From contig NC_033623.1 of NCBI RefSeq assembly GCF_001540865.1, forward strand, positions 15,995,283-16,059,282: a DNA stretch of 64,000 nucleotides, written 5' to 3'. The notes beneath the pieces were generated by a model, which did no database searches, was not told the DNA's origin, and saw nothing but the letters and a program-made list of their open reading frames with translations. Origin of the DNA: Ananas comosus (Eukaryota; Streptophyta; Magnoliopsida; Poales; Bromeliaceae). The position numbers were made by a program, and so were the translations under genes. Below, one piece after another: positions 36,184 to 49,602 of this stretch (within the stretch, counting starts at the first letter, position 1; each line of letters begins with the position of its first letter).

Positions 36184-37438
36184 AAATGAACAGATCTATG
36201 GTTTGCTAATGGTTATGAAGATGACCACAAGAATAACTCTCAATTGATTGCCCACAAGATTCAGTGCAAATCAAGTTTATCCAGTTCCAATGACAGTGAA
36301 AGAAAGAGTCATAGAAAAAGCCATAAAGTGACAAAACAGCAAGAACGAATGGTGTTGCTTGTGATGCAAAAAATAAGGGTATTACTTATTACTATCTATT
36401 GCATACATGTACATAAGCAGGGCATTTTAGTCTTTTTCTTTTTAGCTTGCAGAAGCAATTTATATCCAATGGTTAATGCACACCTGATCCTACATTCTAC
36501 ATGAAAATACCATAGTATTTTCCTAAATATTCTAAGCTCAAATCTCCAGCACTCCCTAATACATGAATGATGGCCGATAAATGAGAATGCAAGAAAAGCA
36601 CACTGAGAGATAACAGAGGGTAATCTCTATTTATTCATAGGGACCCATCAAATCATACACCATTCAATGTTCCAAAATGCAGTGGTTGAACCTGCATATG
36701 CGGATCAAAGGCTTGGCCATGAACCATAGATCCCATCAGCATATGGCATAACACTGGACAATGAGCACATGAATAGACCACCAAGTATCATGTATGATAA
36801 GCAAAGATAAGTAGGTTTGGTGTTTCTATAATTACCTATTCAAACTCTTGAATACCAAATTTGATATGTAGAGCTTTGTTGATTTGTTCTCATTATTCAT
36901 TATTTCATACTCGGCATATCTTCCTCACACTAATTTACTTGAATTTCAGAAGTTTAATATCACAACAACCTACAATATATGCTAGTCATTGAAAGTTCTG
37001 TCTTATTCTTATTGATTCTTATAAAGAGTTTGCTATTATTCATCACATATTCGCATACCAGGATAAGTTGCATTGATATGAAAACCTCAATGCAAGCCAC
37101 CTCTTAAACGAACCATTAATGAGCATCTCAAGTGTGGCTTGGAAATCACACCCGAGTATGATTCAATATTAAGCCAGCGCAATAACTATGCCCAATCCCT
37201 CCAACTACAATACTAAATTGGAAATTTTATCTTAATAGGCAAAAAAATAATTGATATACCAGGATAAGTTAACTGAAATATAATTTTACAGAATAAACAT
37301 CATGCTAAGTGAAGCAAGGATACAACAACAAGCAATAAAAGGAGGTGTGATTTTTTAATTCCATTGATGCCAAATTAAGTTTCTGTTAAAAAAAAAAAAG
37401 AAGAAGAAATGGTAGGAGGTCACTGACTCAAAAGCTAG

Positions 37439-39589
37439 TTAAACACACTGACAAGTAGTATCTCCACCACCAAGTATCCTCTTGTTCTGGGTTACTAAAA
37501 GAGTGCTTGCTTCTTTACATCTGGACCATCTAGGGATATTTTTCTCCTCATGTTTCCATATCTTTGCAAGCACCTTCTTTAAGAATCCCCTGAAGTATAC
37601 CGCAAATGCAACCACAATTTCCCTGCACAGAATTGGTGAACATTACTAAGATCTGTCTAAGACTGCAGAAACTAAGAGTGGATATATAAGTTCACATATC
37701 AAGTGTCAAGTAACCATGAAGTATACGAAGTCTTGTAAACCACTTCCTGGATGTTAACGATGTACAAGGGATGGAGTGAAAACGTCAATGCTAGCCATAC
37801 CAGACCTATTCTCTTAGTTGAATCTGATTTAATAGGGGCAAACCTTTACTCGTCTTAAAAACTGTGTTCAGCCATAAAAATGTATGAGGATATTTAGTAT
37901 GTTGGCAAATTGCATGCCAATTTGGATCAATTTTCAGCCTTTGTCCACTCAACAGAAGATTGAAGATAAGAGAAAAGAACTCTCTCCACACTTTCCAGGG
38001 CAAACAGGGTATATCTTTACAGTTGTATAAGAGGCTAATTAAGCAAGTCAGAATCATGTTTGGGGAGGCTTTGAACTTGAATTTGCAGTGGGGATCATAT
38101 CGTGGGTTTGAAATGGTATGGGCTTGTATAACTAAGTGAACTTTCTTTTCTTATTAGTGGATCTTTCATGCGCATCTGGATCATATTGATCCGTTGATAT
38201 AGTTTTGATCCCCCTTTTCTCTCTTTTGTCTCCTTTCTATATGTATCATTGGGTCGTTCCTCAAAGGCATCCTAATTTTATGACCTCATATAATAAGTAA
38301 AACAATCAAGTTTAGACTGATAATCAACTAGCTTCAGAAAGGAGCACTTTCATTGAGTATGAGGAAAAGATGTTATAGGCTGCTTTCATTACTGCTTTTA
38401 CTTAATGTGAAAGTTGTTTTTGATGTTTTCAAGAGTATTCTAATTTCTACTACCCCTATATCAAATGATCTACCATATGATAGTTGAAAATTAGCCATAA
38501 AATTCATGGCTAAACATTTGAAGAGTTGTAAAATAGAAATACTAGAGGATAATAATTAGTCAATTTTACAAGTAAACAAGAATGCATCACCAGTTTCTCA
38601 TGAACCAAGGAGTTAACAAGATGAAATATAAGTGCATATCCGATGGTACAAGGCCAAGTGTGCTTTTGCATATTATAGCAAAATGAGATTATGCAACTCC
38701 CAAATTTTTAAACAATAGTACCAACGAGTTAGATTCTAGGAAAAGCCAGAAAAACTTACAGTGGTGAGCAAGGCGACCGACCACCATTAACATAGTACAC
38801 AAACAAGTACGAGTCATAATGCTGGCCTCTAATATAGTAAAATTTTGGCAGCCTTCTTACAAGCTTAAATAACATCTTCTTGTAGAAATTGATGGCAGGC
38901 TGATTGTAAGAAATGACATGCAAGTACACTGCTCTGCAATTTGATATACTTGTAGCATATTTTATTACCTCTTGAACAAGCGAAGTAGCTGAAAAAACAG
39001 TATTAAAGGTAAGTAAATTGAGTTATAGAGAAGTTGGTGAATCCAAAAATTTATTACAGGTACCTACCAATCCCCAGGTTTCTGTACTCGTCTACTACAC
39101 CAAGAGTTAAGATATAAACAAGTGTTAGATCTTTCCTTGGGCTATTGTACCTAACCAAATCTTCAATCTGTAAATGCAATCAATAAGTTACATGGCAATT
39201 TTTTGAAACGATGGCATTTCTACTATAAACTTTCAGATACCTCACTATCTTTTGCTGCGATTATTCTTGTAGTGACAAATCCAATAAGCTCATCACTTTC
39301 ACCATTTGGCCTGCTGATATCAACAGCACCCCACGAGACAATTCCATGGCTATTGACAACGTTCAAGAAGAATTCTCTCTCATACCTATGAATATCCAGA
39401 GAACTGAGAACATCCGCTAGTATTCACACAAAGAAAAGTTGCATATACATACAAAAATAGAAATTATCTGGAATCTCAGTACCTTATTGGGAATAAGTTA
39501 ACATGAATCTGCTCAAGAATTTCAATATCAGAGGGTCGAATTGGCCTATATACTATGGATGGGCGGTGTGCAGAACTACGGTCTAACAT
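37439..39589 (-). CDS. MCC1-like: GNAT N-acetyltransferase, MCC1/NAA60-like
   Basis: Five coding exons, 39589-39483, 39385-39241, 39167-39068, 38988-38760 and 37622-37439, give 254 aa, the usual size for plant MCC1. The protein starts MLDRSSAHRPSIVYRPIRPS. It contains IGFVTTRIIAAKDSE, LVYILTLGVVDEYRNLGIA (the RxxGxA acetyl-CoA motif), VYLHVISYNQPAINFYKK and GQHYDSYLFVYYVNGGRSPC, in the same order as Arabidopsis MCC1. Relatives acetylate histone H4 or, as NAA60, the N-termini of membrane proteins at the Golgi; which applies here is not decidable from sequence. A leader exon splices into the start exon at 39683, and that exon carries several upstream ORFs. The last intron is 1.1 kb. Confidence 0.92.
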
Positions 39590-40560
39590 CAGAAGCTTCG
39601 CAATGCCACAGCTTGAGGAACATCCAAATACAATTCTGGCTCCATTCAAAACACAAACGATACATCAGCCATGCTGTCATCCCCTGTAAGTGCCATACCA
39701 AGTTTGCAACTAGCTAGTTTCCTGTAATATTGAAAGGAAGCCATTAAAACAATTCCTACTAAGGAAGAGGGTGGATCTTATTCTCTTCGTACACCTCTTC
39801 GTACCCAATTTTGCCAGCTTATTCCTTGATAAGAAAAGCTTCGTAGAACAATATTCTTAAATTTTGTATGACGACAAACACCAATATTATTATAAATCAG
39901 CAGAACAACATTAGAAACGCAAGTAAATAAACAAGAACACAAAATTGCTCTCTACAAAATCTTTGATTATACAATCTAATAAAGATCAACAAGAAAATAT
40001 TTGATTTAAGCAAATCATGCCCAATCTGAAGCAACAGCTTAAATTCCCACTCCCCATAATAAGATAAGATAATCCCGATCCAAAAGAACTACCTTTTTCA
40101 ACATCAAAAAAACATCAATTGCATGACTCATGAACTCGATTGCCTATACACCATTAACCGATCAGAGAGGTAGAGTAAAACCCTAGTATTCCCTAACCCC
40201 GAAATCGGTTTCATTAGTTTGTACAACTAACCCTAGGTGCATGCAAGGAAAGCACAATTAGCTCCAATCATATGAAATTCTTACTGATTTACATCAAATT
40301 TTAGGCAATTTTCCGATAAATCCGTCCACGAATGAAGAAGAAAACAAAGAATTGTCCGACACATCATAGATTCTCGATACGAAAAGAGTGAATTGGAGAA
40401 CATGAATTACCCGTGAATCCAAAGAAGTGGAAGAGATCGTTACACGCGTCGCTCGATCGATCGATCGATCCGATCGTTCTCGTTTCCTCTGCTTGCAACA
40501 CCTCCTCTGGGGTCAAATGGAGACTCTTCTTCGTTTTCATATACACAGGCCTCGGGGGCA
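39590..40560 (-). promoter_or_regulatory. Spliced 5' leader with upstream ORFs of the acetyltransferase gene
   Basis: A non-coding first exon ends at about 40412 with donor gtaatt, and the acceptor cttacag ends at 39684. Before the main ATG (39589) the leader holds ATGs opening frames of 31 codons (from about 39680, running past the main ATG), 8 codons, and 18 codons; the last one's TGA overlaps the main ATG as TGATG. Such a layout usually lowers translation of the main frame or makes it depend on reinitiation. Confidence 0.55.
40449..40476. repeat. GATC repeat with CGATCG palindromes in the leader exon
   Basis: gctcgatcgatcgatcgatc followed by cgatcg. It lies in the proposed first exon of the acetyltransferase transcript. 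Confidence 0.7.
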
Positions 40561-40592
40561 AACACGTGCTTCGGTTCATTTTCTTAATTATA

Positions 40593-40604
40593 GGCCCATG
40601 GGCC
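40593..40604. promoter_or_regulatory. Site II-type palindrome in the acetyltransferase promoter
   Basis: ggcccatgggcc, with another ggcccc at 40616 nearby. GGCCCA/TGGGCC motifs are TCP-binding 'site II' elements common in plant housekeeping promoters. An acacgtg core is at 40562. Confidence 0.5.
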
Positions 40605-40619
40605 ATAAAGTACAAGGCC

Positions 40620-41400
40620 CCGTAAATTGTTGAGCTGAAAACCACTTTTCAAGTCAAAGCCGGCTTTTAAAAGCTAGGCCGAACCCCTCCTATAAATTAG
40701 TGTTACGAGACTGACATATAGGGCCCACATCTAGGTCCGACATATCCGGTTCGGACCTGGTTTTGGCCCAACACGGCCTGCCCCAGTCTATTGGCTGAAT
40801 TATAAAAATCAGGGCAAACTGTATAAGTATTACTTTTTTTTTTTTTTTTGGGTCTGGTTTAATTTAAACCCCTGGGTGATATGTTGATGGAACTAAAGAG
40901 AGAGGTAATTGAGAGACGTTGATAATTCTTTAATTTAAGGGATGGAATATGAAATTATGTGCTCCTTTATATAGTAGAATTTTCTTCTTTTTATTCTTTT
41001 TTCTTTAATTTTTGTAAGGTGTAGTGTGTTATGGAGTTTTGAAGGATGGATACCCTTTTTTTTTTTTTTTTTTGGAATCTAAAAGCTTGCAGTGGAGTAC
41101 CAAAGATTGCGTATGGATGTATTTCCTATGTATTGTTTTCAAGAAGATTAGCATTTTCACATTTTTCTCTTTTATTTTTCATTTTAAGAATACATCCAAT
41201 TGATGCTGATAGTAATCGAGTGACAGGCTGACAGCAATGATCTGATAGAGACTGGGGGATGGTGGCTGTTTGTTAATGTGCCAGTCATATGCCCTGTTCT
41301 ATTAACTTGGCCAGCTTAATTTGCAACAGCACCAAATCTGACAGAGACTAGAGAAAGGTGGTTGTTTCTCAGCGCGACAATCATTTGTATTGTTCTAATT

Positions 41401-41440
<40 letters not shown>

Positions 41441-41860
41441 ATTGTCCATACTTGTTGCTGTACCTGTGTTCTGTGATCTCAAACTGCTATTGATGCAGCA
41501 GCAGTCCTTCGTTGTGCGCGAGCAAAACAATCAACATGCGCCATGCGTAATTAGCATCATATCGACGACCTTCAGAAAATTTTCAGATTACATGTTCGAG
41601 CACATCTTCTAGAGAGAAATCTGAAAGCTGCGTCAACTAGCAAGTACCTCGAAGAACATGACAGCTTACCTGATTCTGCTTTCCAATAGTAATGCTCCCC
41701 TGGGTACCTAAAGAGTAGTCTGACAAATTTATAAGCGTCAAATTCGGCCACACAACAATTAGTATTTGATTAATACGTTCAACTCTGAAAAACTCAACCA
41801 TTTATAAATTGTGTACAAAAAAGCTGATTTATGGAAAACATTCTGGTCACTGAAGAGTCA
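40620..41860. other. Space between the acetyltransferase promoter and the TPS 3' end
   Basis: No gene. It holds two T runs (40830-40848, 41056-41073), a diverged tandem duplication of about 72 bp (41241-41312 and 41337-41408, both starting tctga.agagact) and a GA microsatellite (41406-41437). Confidence 0.5.
41406..41437. repeat. (GA)n microsatellite
   Basis: About 16 GA units. Confidence 0.9.
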
Positions 41861-42082
41861 TTTGATGAATAAAAAAAATATGTACACGAAACATATTACC
41901 AATCCATATGAGGCCAAACCAAAATGTATATATCACAGCATCTTGATGAAGGTTTAAGCTCTCTCACATTTGCGACGGTGAGAATAAACAAACCACAGCA
42001 TAACTCACTGAACTCAAACATGCTAATAAGAACCAATATATACACAGGAGTAAACCTAACATGGCTTTTCACAACTAACTTG

Positions 42083-45000
42083 TCAGGTGGAACTTTGAGA
42101 AGCAGAAGCCTGAGCCGTGTGGTCCGAAACCGAAGCAAGGCCCTGTAGCATTCTCACAATCTCCGTAGTATCCTCCAAATAGTACTTTGCTTTGCTCGGC
42201 TTCTGACCAACTGTGCAAGCGAATAGTTCTGCCACAGGAGACAAGGCAGGCCCCGAGATCGTGCCGTTGATGAACTCGAACATATCCTCATCGGACCTAT
42301 CATCGCCAATACAAAGAACAAAATCCGCTCGCAACCCCCTCTGCTGCATGTTGGAGAGAAGTCGTTCCGCCACCAGGCCTTTAGTGACACCCTGTATGAC
42401 AAGAATAGATTTAATTTGTGTTACTTAAATGTAGGATAGAAAGGAGAATTTTCTTCAAGAACCTAGAAATTTCAGGAGGACTTGCACCTGGCACGACACC
42501 ACCTACATGAAAAATTTATCGAGAACCCACTTTTCCCCAAAAAATTTTTTGCAGCTCATAATTTTTGTATTCTCTTGACAAACGTATCCCAACATAATGA
42601 TAGCCTAAAGAGAAACATAATAACAAATCCTAACAAGTTTTAAACATTAAACTCAATCCCAAATAAGAAAACTTAAGCAAAATAAACCATAACATAAATA
42701 TGTGACAGATCCCGTAACATTGAGCTATCAAATGAAAATTTGAGCTGACCTGCGGTTTAACTTCTACAATATGTTGGCCGCTCTTTACGGAAACAGGTTC
42801 ATTAGAAAGAACACTCTCCAAATGATCTAGGAGTTCTTTAGCCTGGCATGATCCAAAGTCTGGGTCAGCATACTGATAATGCCAAACAAGCGCGCTTTCT
42901 TTAGCCTCTATAGCGGAACCATCAGTTGTTTCCGTGTACAGCTGCATAACCGGCTCAGCAATCTGCTTCCAAGCGAAGTCAGCCACAGGCACACATGTTT
43001 CCCATTCTGCGTCATTGTTTTGCCTAAGACACGGTTTTAGTTCAGAACGACTCGAACTAACCCAATAATGCACAATTAAACACATATAAGATGATGATAT
43101 TATTTTGTCACATTATCAATTAAATCTCCCCTTCTCTTCTTGATTGATAAAACAGATGACATAGGTCAAAAGGCAAAGTAAATGATAGGATGGAAAAAAA
43201 GTAAGGTGCTTTTACATGCATATTCCTGCAAAATCTATGCACATAGGTGGTAGTTGTCTTTTTACACATAAGAAAGCAAGTTTTTGAAGGGCATATATGA
43301 CAATGCCAGGTCACACACCTTATAAAGTAGCCGTGCTCTGCGGCAATTACCAGCTTATCGCAGGAGGAAAACCAGATGCTCAGTGTCTCTTTATCTCTCC
43401 CACTTAGAAGAAATACAATGTTCTTTGGATCCTTGCACAAACTATTCAAGATATCAATAGCCTCAGATGTTGGTTTTTTGTTTATAGATGTCTGAGGCAT
43501 AATAGTGCCATCGTAATCTAACAGGATAGCGCGGTTCTTGGTCCTCTTGTAAGCGGAAACTATATGCTCAACAGATAGCTTCTTGAAATTTGGATCGAGG
43601 GCTATAACCCTAAACCCTAATCCAAACCCAATCCCCCAACACCTCCTCCTATTGTGGTCCCTGCAAGCCCTCTCCAAGTCTTGAATGAAGCTATTCGCCC
43701 AATACCCAACATCGTGAGTACTCACATACCGAAAGTGCTTCTCATGGCGTAACTGCTTCTCAGGGTCTTTCATTTCTAAAGCAGATACCATGGCCTCAGC
43801 CACTGACTCGATGTTCCATGGATTGACACGAATCGCCCCACTTAGTGACGGAGAACAACCGACGAATTCGGATACAACCAACATGCTCTTTTTTGGAATG
43901 GAAGGGTCTAATTGCAAAATGTCATCCAATTTCTCATTTCCTTGGCGGCAAATTATGTACTTGTAAGGTATTAGGTTCATTCCATCCCTCACTGCAGTAA
44001 CAAGACAACATTCGGCAATCGCGTAATAAGCGATTCTCTCGTAGAACTGAAGTGGGTTATCGATTAGTACAACCGGCTCATAACCCGGCCTTCCAAATGT
44101 CTCATTTATTCTTTTAGCCGTGAAATGAATCTCAATTTGCACCTCTTGCACATCTTTCCCTCTGCCTCGGGCTGGGTTAGCAATCTGAACCAAAACCGCC
44201 TTTCCCCTCCATTCAGAGTGTTGCATAAGTAAATGCTCCATGGCGAGAAGCTTTAAGCTTATTCCTTTAAATATATCCATATCATCCACTCCAAGTAACA
44301 CAACCTGATCCTTGAACCGATCTCTAAGCTCTTTAACTCGAGATTCGGTCTCAGGAAAATTCAAAACCTGTTCTAACTGTCCCATGTGAATCCCAACAGG
44401 TAGAATTTTGATACCAACAGTACGACCGTAATACTCAATCCCTATATAACCCCTTTTTGATTGATAAGCAAGGCCGAGCATCCTACTACAGCATGAAAGA
44501 AAATGCCTTGCATAATCAAAAGTATGGAAACCAATAAGATCGGCATTCAAAAGAGCTCTAAGGAGTTCATCTCTAACAGGAAGTGTTCGATAAATCTCGG
44601 AAGAAGGAAATGGGCTATGGAGAAAGAACCCGAGTTTCACTCTATTAAATCTTTTCCTTAAAAATGTGGGCAAGACCATTAAATGGTAATCATGGACCCA
44701 AACGAAATCATCGTCCGGGCTTATCACCTCCATAACCTTATCTGCGAATATCTTATTCACCGAGACATAAGCTTGCCAGAGGGATCGATCGAACCGCCCG
44801 CCCAAGTCGGGGGAAAGGGGGAGCATGTAGTGGAACAAAGGCCATAGATGTTGCTTACAAAAACCATGATAGAATTTAGAGAAAAGGTCGGACGGAAGGA
44901 AAGTGGGAACACATTTGAAAATCTCCAGCAGGGTTTGGGAAACATCATCTTGTTCTCTTGGCTCTATCTCTTCTCTCAAGCAACCGATATAGATTACTTC

Positions 45001-45306
45001 GGTATCATCCCCAAGACCATCTTTTAATTGCAATATTAGTGAATCCGCATCCCAACTGAAGTTCCAACCAGTGCCGTCGGGCCTTCGGTGGGCCCGAAGG
45101 GGAAGCTGATTTCCGACAACGATCACCCGCTCTTGAGAGAGGGAGGATGGGGCATCAGAACTGATGCTGCCCAGGTTTTCCTCATCTAGATCAGAGATGA
45201 CGCCAGCCACTGTATTCACTCTCGGTAGCCTTTTTGCGCAGCGGCCCAATGTTGGCGATTCGCCAGACACGAGGTCCAAAAGGTTCGAATAAGACCTCGA
45301 AACCAT
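42083..45306 (-). CDS. TPS (class II): Class II trehalose-6-phosphate synthase/phosphatase-like protein
   Basis: Exons 45306-43319, 43023-42750 and 42391-42083 give 856 aa. The start MVSRSYSNLLDLVSG carries the N-terminal serine context typical of class II TPS (a SnRK1/14-3-3 site). The GT20 synthase part includes GNQLPLRAHRR, FVWVHDYHLMVLP and LGFFLHSPFPSSEIYRTLP. In the donor-binding motif it reads VDDMDIFKG, where active synthases have an Arg two residues after Val; that Arg is Asp, as in other class II proteins. The HAD phosphatase part keeps LLDYDGT, LLSGRDKETL and GDDRSDEDMF. Class II members generally lack synthase activity and act as sugar-signalling regulators that bind SnRK1; this role is inferred. 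Three coding exons with a long first one is the usual class II structure. Confidence 0.96.
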
Positions 45307-45359
45307 TTACGAGTGCAATCCCTTGCGCAGTATGAGAAGGGTCAATGTGATTAAGATAT

Positions 45360-45409
<50 letters not shown>

Positions 45410-46555
45410 TGCTAATTCACAGTAAGATTCTCTACAAGAAGATCAGAGCAATTTGTGTCAGAAACATCAGCGGAATATATAATCGAAATTTTGGCGCAAA
45501 TGCGCAGAGCATTAATGCAGATCTGAGCCAGATAAATCATAATCCTAACTAGTGGAATAGCTTGGTGGGATCATCAACAAATATAAATTTACTACTAAAA
45601 AAATGGCAAGTTCTAAGCATTTGAACATAGTGAAAAAAAGAAAAGAAAAAGACAGGACTTTTTGTTGTTAGATCATTTTCTTTGAGCAGTCCTTGGGAGT
45701 AAAATTGTGATTATTGCAATACCTAAATCAAATGAAAATGCACAAACTGTAGGAATAAGAATTTCAAATCACCAAATTGCTATTCCTCTCTCATCCTGAA
45801 CCCCCAAAACACCAAATCAGTAGCCCAATAGACTTAATATAATTAGTGTCCCACACTTCCATGCAAGCTCCAAAAAAAAAAAAAAGGACAGAAACACACA
45901 TGCAAGATCAGAAAAAATTTCTAAATGGAGGATCATCCAAGAGATGGATACCAGACAAAAAAAAACTACCACTTTTGTTGGTGATGAAGCTCTTTGAAGG
46001 GCTAGCAGCATTAGTTGCAGAGAGGTGCAGCTGGGATGGAAACTAAGAAGCAGGAAAACACAAGAAAAAAAGAGGGGAAAGGGAACAGTGCAAAAGAATC
46101 AGAGAATGGGGTGGGGAAAAGGGCTATTGGAGAACTCATCATGGATGATTAAAAGAAGTTACCTTTAGATATGAAGAGAAGATTGCAAAATATCACCACC
46201 CATAAAGAAATGGAGAGAACAGAGTTTATTACTTGGTAAAAATACAAGCAAGGAAAAAGACAAGAGTACCTGACCAAACTCTCTCTCTTATTGACACATG
46301 GTCTTGGAGTTTTGGAGAAGAGAAAGAGAAAGAGAGTGCAGAGTTATCTCTTGGCATAAAGAGAGAAAAAATGACTGGTGACACCCGAGAAGTCCCTCTT
46401 TCTCTCTCTCTCTTTCTCTATCTCTCTCTCAGCTTTTGGGTAGTGACAACAAATGGATTGGAGGGTGCAGATAGAAAAGTGACTGATTCCCCCCTCACTC
46501 TCCACCACCTTTCATAGTGCAGGGTATGGAGGTGGCACTGTAGGAGTTGGATACT
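45307..46555 (-). promoter_or_regulatory. 5' leader of the TPS gene, probably with an intron
   Basis: A possible acceptor (tgcgcaag) lies just before the start codon. Donors such as tcag/gtactc (about 46269) or aaag/gtaact (about 46163) would remove roughly 0.9 kb. The distal leader is CT/GA-rich and holds short uORFs (from about 46514, 6 codons, and about 46298, 3 codons). Class II TPS genes commonly have a leader intron; the exact borders here are inferred. Confidence 0.45.
45361..45406. repeat. (CT)n microsatellite before the TPS start
   Basis: About 23 CT units, 55 bp upstream of the TPS ATG; on the gene strand (AG)n. It is probably inside the leader intron. Confidence 0.95.
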
Positions 46556-46582
46556 GTTTACTGTGCAAGCAAGAGAACAGTG

Positions 46583-46592
46583 AGTTTATATT
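46583..46592 (-). promoter_or_regulatory. TATA box of the TPS gene
   Basis: Minus-strand aatataaact, upstream of a CT/GA-rich leader. GGGCCC-type motifs at 47030-47100 lie about 450 bp further upstream. Confidence 0.5.
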
Positions 46593-46599
46593 TTATTTA

Positions 46600-49500
46600 T
46601 TTTTTTTTTTTTTAAAAAAAAAAAAGAGAGCATGTGGTGATCATATACCAGTCTCAAATAAATACTAAATTGTTGAAAATGAGAAAAATGTATGTAGTGA
46701 TTATATACCCCTCTTAAATAAATATCAGTAAATTTTTGAAAAAATAATGTACATTAGTAACAAATTTAAAATCAATGAAAATCATCATTACAAAAGTGAA
46801 CTGGTGCATATTTGACTCTACGGATTTCCCACCGGTATGAGAAAAAAATCTGAAATGCACCAATTATATTACTATTATTTTTTAAATAAAATTTTTAAAA
46901 TAAAATATTAATTTTTTATAAAATATAAAAATTATTTTTTTTAAAAAAAATCAAACATGCGAAAAATAATTTTTCAACCAAAAAATTATTATCTAAGTTA
47001 TTTTTCGAAAACCAAATACACCCTGCTGGGGGGCCCACAGAGATTACTCTCCACCGTTGGATCAAATTTCAGAAAAAAGCTGGTGCTTCGGTGGGCCCAG
47101 GAGGAACAGGGGCCGCTCAGATCGCATCGTTAGGTGAGCACATGGGAGGATAAGTTGTACCTGCGGATATGTTTTACCCTAGTGTGTCACGACGACATTT
47201 TGTGGCGGGGGCTCCGCGGATTGGCGCGGGCGAGTGATTATACCCGCAAATTATATAATCATGAATAAAATTTTTTCATAAATTTTTAAATAGTCAATAT
47301 TTTTATTCATATTCAAATATAAAGTAGATACAAACAATTTTTAAAAATATATCACAACATATAATACATAATATAAAATTTTAAAAACTCATGAATACAG
47401 ATAGAAATTGTCAGGTTTAAACAACGCCCATTATTGATTTGGTTTGCTATGATTATTTTATTTTTAGATAAATTGAGATTTATAAAATTCGACAGTTTCC
47501 GCTTCTTTTTTTAGAAGTTTGATCGAAAAGGTCTAATACATTATATAAAGATAATTAAATAAAAGATAAGAATGGCCAAGGTAGAACTTATTAAAACTAA
47601 AGAATAACCAAGATTGAATCAATTATAACTCTTCACATCACAAATTGCGGTACAACAACGATATGCATGAAGTCATTATATTGAAGCTGATTATATTTAC
47701 TAAATTTGATTATTAGTAGTGATCAATTTTGATAAATGTACCTTTTAATAGTAAGATTCACTCTATTATTGTTTATTGCCTGATCTCCAAAAAATAGACC
47801 ATCATTTTATCCCGTACATTAATTATTTAACTACATTAATTTTAATTACTCTATTTTTTTGTTTTATAACTCCACATAATCCTGTTATCTCCTGCCAAGT
47901 CCCTTTGGAAATGACACAACTTACAGAGGATTAGTATTGATCGGATGATTAGAGTGATTGATATCATTAAGATAACAATACATCACTTACATAATTAATT
48001 AGAGTAAAACAATCCTATTTATAGAGACGAGAATCTGTACGAATAAAGAAACCCCAGATTACAACAGCATGAATTTGGATAATAATAGGATAATAACACA
48101 ACATAGGGAGGTTAAACTTTAATTTGTATTATTTAATATTAAATTTGATTTATAATAATTTCTATATAATTTTTATAGGAGTAAAAGAAAATGTAATAAT
48201 TGAAAATCTAATGAATCGAAACGTTAATAATTCCCATGTACCCGAGAGTTGCATAGGCATGCGTTCGTGTCGATTCGCCGTCTCTACCAGGAGGAATTCT
48301 ATATTATCACACTTACGCCACGTCATTAATAACAAGCCAATCACATTTCTTCATTTCAAACAAAAGTAAAATAAAAATATTTTTTTACAATAATGATGGA
48401 ACATATACCACTAAAAAAAGATATTTAATTAATTTGTTACGCCACATCACCAATATACCCTTTTGCATTCTAGAATTTTTCCTCTACCAAAGCCAAACAG
48501 TTGAAGCAAGGGTGGAAGTGCAACACGTGGCAGGCTGAAAAACAATATGGGCCGTCCCTGTCAAGTACTGGCCCAAATGGGCCCAGATCCACATCCCCTG
48601 TCCCCATCGTGATGGGGCCCAGCGTTTTGGGGTCAAGCTTTCACTCCCAACCGTCCATATTGGATCTACTTAGATTTTTTTTTTTTTTTGGTTAAAATTA
48701 TATAAAACTTATCCCCAATATCATCCATTTTGATAACCTTCAAATTTTTAATTTTACTATCTAACATTTTACTTTATTTAATTTGAGTCAGTTAGTAAAC
48801 CTTTAACTTCAAGATTTGAACATAGTCGTTTATCCTTATAAATTTATTTAATATTATTTTATACAATATACATGACTATAAATTTAAAATAAACAATTAA
48901 CTAAGATTATCTAAAGAGCTATCAAATTACTGACATCAAACAAATTGAGGACAGGATGTCAGTCAAACAGGGCGTTTTTTTTTTCCCCAGAGATATTATT
49001 GCAACCAGAGAGTTTTGGAACATGCAAGTAGGGTCACCATTTTGAAAGAAAATATAGGATTGATTGCCGATGATTCCAGAAAGAGAGATTCAGAAATCAC
49101 TAGCACTCGCAATCAGTCTATGATGTTAACTACCACGACAATCAATTGCAGCCACAATATCACCATGAAGCTCATCTTACGATTTACGATTATGGACCTT
49201 ATGTAACATAAAGCATAATATGGAATGGATGCATACACAATAGAAATTTTGATTTTACCTATCAAGTTGGGTCAGATTGGGTTGTGTTGGGTTAGAACCT
49301 AAACCAACTCAAACTCTATAGTGAACAACCAAACAGAAGGTCTACTTCATCTTGCAACTACAATTTCAGGGAAAAAGAAAATCTGTTGAAAATAGGTTTA
49401 CGAGACCATATGAAGTTTGTAATAGCACAATTAGGATCAAAAACCCCATAATGGGTAATTTTTAGTGATGACAAGATGTATTTCTAATTACAGCACATTC

Positions 49501-49602
49501 TGAGAGCTACTGATTCATACCTTGGTGTTAGAACTGCTGGAAGATTTGTAGCTCCCAGTTGAAAAGCAAGTTCGATTTCTTTATGTTTGTATTAAACAGA
49601 TC
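46600..49602. other. Intergenic region between TPS promoter and pseudokinase 3' end
   Basis: No gene supported. AT-rich except for 47030-47240 (GGGCCC motifs, TPS upstream region) and 48480-48640, where acacgtgg (G-box core) and several GGGCC/GGCCCA words cluster without a gene start nearby. Confidence 0.5.

Larger units (their letters stand above)
32945..37438. other. Intergenic region, no gene seen
   Basis: About 4.5 kb of AT-rich sequence. It contains one SINE (33174-33326), an AAT microsatellite and a perfect 41-bp tandem duplication (36102-36183). Open frames are short and without domains. Confidence 0.5.
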
